64,000 nt of DNA. It comes from Nissolia schottii. Its lineage: Eukaryota > Streptophyta > Magnoliopsida > Fabales > Fabaceae. The stretch's first letter is position 1. Each line of letters opens with the position of its first letter. Shown here one piece after another: positions 59,544-64,000 of the stretch. Where the stretch lies: positions 1 to 64,000 of the forward strand of contig QANU01001220.1 in the NCBI GenBank assembly GCA_003254905.1. Reading direction: 5' to 3'. Under the pieces are notes generated by a model. The model was not told where the DNA came from, ran no database searches, and was given only the letters and a program-made list of their open reading frames with translations. The position numbers and the translations under genes are program-made.

Positions 59544-61045
59544 CACTTGCTAAAGACAGGCGTCAAGCTAATGACGTTAAACGAGCGCTTCCTGGGAGGC
59601 AACCCAGAGTTCTATGAGTTTTATTACTCTAGTAATTAAGTATTAATACTAAGGTGTTAAAATAAAATTTTTTGTGAAGATGGTGAAAATGGTTACAATT
59701 GGAAGGAAAGGATTAAAAAGGAAAACATTTCTAATGATTGCTAACCAATCCTTGAAAAAGGAGTTCTCTAATTGTTTTGCAGGATGTAAAAGCATTAAGG
59801 AAAACGAGGTCACATCAAGAGAACACAGTCACCATAACAGGGAGCATCTTAATCTTTTTTACTTTTCTTAGTTAGAATATCTTTTTGTACTTAAGACTTG
59901 TTTGCTAAAAACAAAGTGGTAATTTATTTTACTTGGGTTCGGTGCATGAAGACACACAACATGAATTGAATTGTTTCATAATCCATCACGGAACCTGTGA
60001 TTCGTGCATAGATACCTTGAAAATGTTCATATGCATTTCTACTTGTTTGCATAAGCATAACCTTGAAGATGTTTTGAACTCAAGGAAATAAACCCTAAAC
60101 CTTGTGAGGAAGTGAGCCAAACACTAAGTGAGATAGAGAGAATCACCATTGTTTTACGCAATTGAATTTGTTTGAGTCTCTAGTTTGATGAATTGTATGG
60201 GAATAATAGGAGATGATCAAGGCATATTGTTCTTTAGAATTTAAACCCACTTGGCCAAATAAAGCTTACCATACTTAGGAATATCCTTTGCTACCCCTTT
60301 TCAGCCTAACATGAGAAAAGTATTGTTCATAATCCCCGAGCCATAAAAGAAAAACAATGCTACCCTTTAATTTCTAAATTAAGAGAGCATTTAAAAATGG
60401 ATTATGTGCAAAAGATCTAAGTCAGGGGGAGACAAGGATAGGCAAAAGTGGGAATGTACAAAAGGAAAGATAAAAAAGAAAAAATCAAGAAAAGAACACA
60501 TTCTATCCCATAACAAAAAGCAGAAAAAGAAAAAGGGATAGAGGAAAAAGAAAAAAATCAGGAGAAAAAGGGTAAAGAAACAAAGAAAAAGGGCATAAAA
60601 GAAGTTGGTTTTCAATGCTCTCTTAATTGGAAACTTTGCATATCCAGAAAAACCAATGTTTTTTGTAGCCTAGCCCCATTACAACTCTTGAAAGTCCTTT
60701 GTGATCCTTGCATGACCATACTTTGCATTGAATGGTGAGACAGGTAACAAATTTAAATTGTTGTGATTCAATGGTAATATGGAGCGAAACACTCACCCCA
60801 AATTGGTCTACTGACCATTATGTACATAAAGATAATTTCCTTGGTGGAAAAGACATTGGATAGAGTGATTTGCTTATGCTATTCAAGTAATGGTGCATTT
60901 GATTTGTTCAGGTTTTATGGTGTCTCACAGGTCTCAAGCTTTAACTGTCTGAAACATTCCAATTCATTGTTTTAACCGATTGTTCATAAGCATTAATTCC
61001 TTGTAGAATAAGTCTACTACCTCTTGTTTGAGGACAAACAAGGTC
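59544..61045 (+). other. Non-coding 3' region of element D
   Basis: Holds the conserved post-coding block (59561-59609), a conserved A/G-rich tract (about 60440-60600) and the internal polypurine copy (60417-60430). The hairpin array found in A-C was not seen. No gene. Confidence 0.75.
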
Positions 61046-61060
61046 TTAAGTCAGGGGGAG
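61046..61060 (+). promoter_or_regulatory. Polypurine tract of element D
   Basis: CTTAAGTCAGGGGGAG region ending directly before TGTTAAG of the 3' LTR. Confidence 0.85.
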
Positions 61061-62600
61061 TGTTAAGTGTCCAAATTACATGATTTTTAACCTATCAAAA
61101 TGGCGCTTAAACTCTTATGTTTTTAAAGAAATATCTAACTTAATCCCTTTATTTTGTAGGTTTCTAATATATTTTGAAGAATTGATGCAAACATAATTAT
61201 GAAGAATAATCCCAGGAAGAATAGAAGAAAAGAGCAGAATTGGAAGAGAGCGTAAAAGAGAAGATTCTGGCGACAAGATCGCTCAGCGAATCACAACCTA
61301 TCGCCCAGCGATTAAGGGATAATCGCTCAGGGATTGGTGTCGGCAAGCAACTTGCACGCGGCGCAATGATTGCGCCAGCTGGAGCCAGCCTGGCGCCGTA
61401 CTGCCATGTCAGCGCCACCCTGAAAAGCTGCCGAGCATTTATGACTCCGCGTAAAAAGTACAATCGCTCAGCGATAAGGCACCGACGCTCAGCGATAAGG
61501 TCAGAATCGCTCAGCGGAACCATCAAAACCGCTGAGCGAAGGCATCCAACTTTTGCCTATAAATAGAGGGAGGCCGAGGCATTCAGGGAGGAATCAACCC
61601 CCCACGACACCAAACTCATTCCAACTCCATTTTCCACTTTTTATACATTACTTAGGTTAGGTTTAGAAAGAAACTTAGGGTTTAAAAGCTTTCCTTAAGA
61701 GGAAGTGCTGCTGGAATTGTCAACAGTTGTGAACCGTGGTGGAGGTGTGGAGACATTTCACCACTCTTCTCAACCAACCATTGCTCTAAACCCTGTAAGT
61801 CTGTAAACTATCCTTGACAATGGATAGCTAACTTTCTTTATTGCTGGGATTGATGTGCTTTATTTCCTAATGTATCCATTGTAACTTATGTTTATGATTT
61901 TATAAAGTCTTATGATTTTAATGAATGATCTTGTGCTTAATGCCTGCTGTTGTTAGTATTTTTGATTCTTAACTTGAGACTTGCTTACATGAACGAAAGT
62001 TATGCTAGTTAAGTTACAAACCAGGTTAGGATCAATAGTGCTTTGAATAAGCTTGATTTTATGCTTGAATATTGTGAACGAGAGTTACAACTATTTGAGC
62101 TTGACCTAGATCAATTCATTTAGTTCTTATCTGCCATAACTGGAGACCTAGAGCTAATCGCATTAACATCCGCTTTAACTTCAAGGTACTTTGTTGAGTT
62201 TGTGCAAGACATTGACAACTTAATAAAGGAACTTGTGAACTTAACATGCTTGAGAAAGATAATTAAGTTAAGAACTGGTGGCGATAAAATCAATAAGACT
62301 CATAAGTCACATGGCTGCATTGAGAAATATTGTCACTAAGATCCCAACATCTTTCTTTACCTGCCTATACTCTATTCCATTATTGTTCTCTTTATTTTAT
62401 TTGCAAGTTATTTATCATATATTTACTCATCAAAATACCTTAAAATAGTTCAACTCCAAGATATTAGTTTTAAACACAATCCCTGTGGATACGATTATAC
62501 CCGTCTATACCTGCAATTGGATTCCTTGTGAATTTGAAAGCTGTAGAAGGATATATTAAATTGACGAGAGTGTGAGACTATTGCAAAAAGGCTTTCAACA
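61061..62600 (+). repeat. 3' LTR of element D (1540 bp)
   Basis: Sister of 55129-56709, differing by scattered substitutions and two main deletions: about 28 bp in the palindrome cluster (61328-61334 region) and about 17 bp near 62440. TATA box at 61555-61566. Confidence 0.92.
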
Positions 62601-62605
62601 GGCGG

Positions 62606-63148
62606 CCGTAAACTCGAGTCACGTTCATCCGGGCTCCATTGTTCTGCACCTTCAGGGGTCGCAGCCTTACTGAAACTAGGTCCGCCTCTACGTCTTTCTC
62701 GTAGGGTGGCGTCTCGTCGTCCGCTGGAGGTACTGGCTCAACAGGTGCTGGGGGTACTGCTCGAAGGGGAAGGGGGTCATGTACCACCAAGACCGACCAG
62801 TGCTCGGTCTCGACCCCTGTCTCGGGGCTACGGTCCTATAGATGCTCCGGACGATCCGCCTCTTCCGCAGTGGTGTAGTCATCTAGCTCACCTGAAGTCA
62901 TAAGTGAGTGGGGTGAGAGCGGTTGGTTCCCAATGGATAACAATAGGGTCGTGGGGTCTGGTTACTCAATTAAGCTTCAGGCCACCCAGGAGATCTCTAA
63001 GTGTTCATGTATCTACACCTTTCCTACCATTTATTTCTTGCCTAAAGTCCTGAGCAGCTTTATCTAATTACTAGGTGACTGGGATCTCTAATCTTTAACT
63101 ACCTAGACATTCGCGCTTGCTTACTAGACTCGCGGTGCTATAGTGACC
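62606..63148 (-). mobile_element. LTR T7, right part after element D
   Basis: Continuation of 54475-55128 beyond the GGCGG duplication. The small frames (62578-62903) have no known domain. Ends where an Athila-like LTR start appears. Confidence 0.6.
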
Positions 63149-63372
63149 TGATAAGTGTCCTATTTACACAATTTTCAACTATTAAAATGGCACTTATTTG
63201 CATATGTTTTAAAGAATTATCTAACTAAATTCCCCATTTTTGTAGGTTTATAATATATTCTTAGAGATGGATGCAAGCATAATTAATTAAAGAATAATCC
63301 TAGAAGAATGGAGCAAAGGGCAAAAGAGGAAATAAGAAGTAAAAGACAAAATCAGACGAGGCCGGTCAGCAC
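63149..63372 (+). mobile_element. Truncated Athila-like LTR start
   Basis: TGATAAGTGTCCTATTTACAC, alike in layout to LTR starts of A (TGATAAGTGCCC) and D. It runs about 220 bp to the GGCCGGTCAGCAC region and then breaks into unrelated LTR sequence. Confidence 0.65.
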
Positions 63373-64000
63373 TTTGCTCTTTTGCCCTGATTATAAGGTT
63401 GTTACCTGCGTGGTTAGGGTTACTTCTAGCCCCTACTTTTAGGTTGGAAAATATCTCTTACTCAAAATACGGACCGTTTTGAAAATTTTCTCGATTCTTT
63501 ACTAGTTTATAAGTTAAGAGCCATACGTGTCAATGAATTATACATAGATACAAGCGATAGAGTCTTATCAGACTTAAACGTTACTATCCTAAGAAATAAA
63601 TCTCCAAAATATTTTATAACATACATATATGTACAGTCAATTGGTCCATAATACAAATACACAGTGCGTAATATTATAATTTACATCTACCACACTTAGT
63701 CGCCAACGGCCTGACTAGACCATGTGACTATTACACGTTACACGTCACTAATCCTTGCCCTGCTTGCTTGTCGAACGGTAGCACTGGTTGCTCCTCTGCG
63801 ATGTCTCGGCTCAGGGGCTTCTACTATAGTAGAAGTTCTTGTCCTAGCTCCAAGGTAAGTCTGGATCCTCGCAACGTGCCTCAGGCTCCTGCCTGGAATC
63901 ATAACGAAGTAGGGGTGAGAACATTACATCCTCAGTGGGGTCCTTTGGGAATACCTATTCGTTTCGCTTCAATTATGATTCAGCCGCTCAGGGGGTCTCT
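63373..64000 (-). mobile_element. Tekay-like LTR end fragment, cut by the window edge
   Basis: GGTTGTTACCTGCGTGGTTAG, TTACTCAAAATACGGACC and a CAGCCGCTCAGGGGG phrase resemble the U5 half of T3, T6 and T7. No genes. Confidence 0.55.

Larger units (their letters stand above)
55129..62600 (+). mobile_element. Element D: Athila-like gag-protease element, TSD GGCGG
   Basis: Complete at both ends: 5' LTR 55129-56709, primer site 56714-56729, gag 56848-58455, protease frame to 59543, polypurine tract 61046-61060, 3' LTR 61061-62600, and perfect duplication GGCGG at 55124-55128 and 62601-62605. Total 7472 bp. It lacks reverse transcriptase, RNase H and integrase, so it is non-autonomous. Confidence 0.93.

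Noticed and set aside
1..64000. tRNA or rRNA genes
   Set aside because: None recognised; the tRNA-like matches are primer sites of retroelements (tRNA-Asp and initiator-Met complements).

Overview
This is a plant nuclear (eudicot) window, probably from a legume such as a Phaseoleae species; the species guess is weak and rests on the general look of the repeats. It is repeat-dominated. I see one intact host gene, an ADP-glucose phosphorylase / GalT-like gene in three exons (37916-42110, minus). Almost everything else is LTR retrotransposon sequence, much of it nested, plus a decayed DNA transposon. Four single N characters (15324, 15478, 47965, 48995) mark assembly joins, and at least two of them affect interpretation.

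Left part (1-8327): an old LTR tail and degenerate telomere-like repeats; a broken plant-mobile-domain (PMD) gene on the plus strand (1379-3674); and, convergent with it, a broken MULE transposase on the minus strand (3888-8327). The MULE gene is split by a 2.94-kb solo LTR (T1, 4440-7382, target-site duplication AGAAT) and cut off upstream by retroelement A.

Athila-like short elements: four elements (A 8328-13946; B 17929-33225; C 23132-31535; D 55129-62600) and a solo LTR (E 27334-28961) share LTRs of about 1.6 kb. A, C and D have a tRNA-Asp-type primer site; B has a decayed one. A, B and C carry only gag; D carries gag plus an aspartic protease in the -1 frame; none has reverse transcriptase or integrase here. 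They would need an autonomous relative to move. The nesting order can be read from target-site duplications: E (GCTTC) sits in the gag of C, C (TTTAA) in the leader of B, and B (ATGCA) in a Tekay-like LTR (T2, 16748-36377). D (GGCGG) sits in another LTR (T7).

Tekay/chromovirus-like material: many LTR pieces of a second, unrelated lineage (T1-T7 and fragments) fill 16.3-17.9, 33.2-36.8, 42.8-55.1 and 62.6-64 kb. Only one carries recognisable coding sequence, a broken integrase plus chromodomain-like tail at 53277-54474.

Main unexplained signals: (1) the 9-bp palindrome CGCT(C/G)AGCG recurs in clusters in LTRs of both lineages, and length differences between sister LTRs are bounded by it; (2) A, B and C share an array of 4-5 small hairpins after gag, with a near-constant loop and covarying stems; (3) A-D each carry a second copy of the polypurine tract 602-645 nt before the real one; (4) a 1029-bp block flanked by Ns repeats a downstream block and looks like an assembly error.
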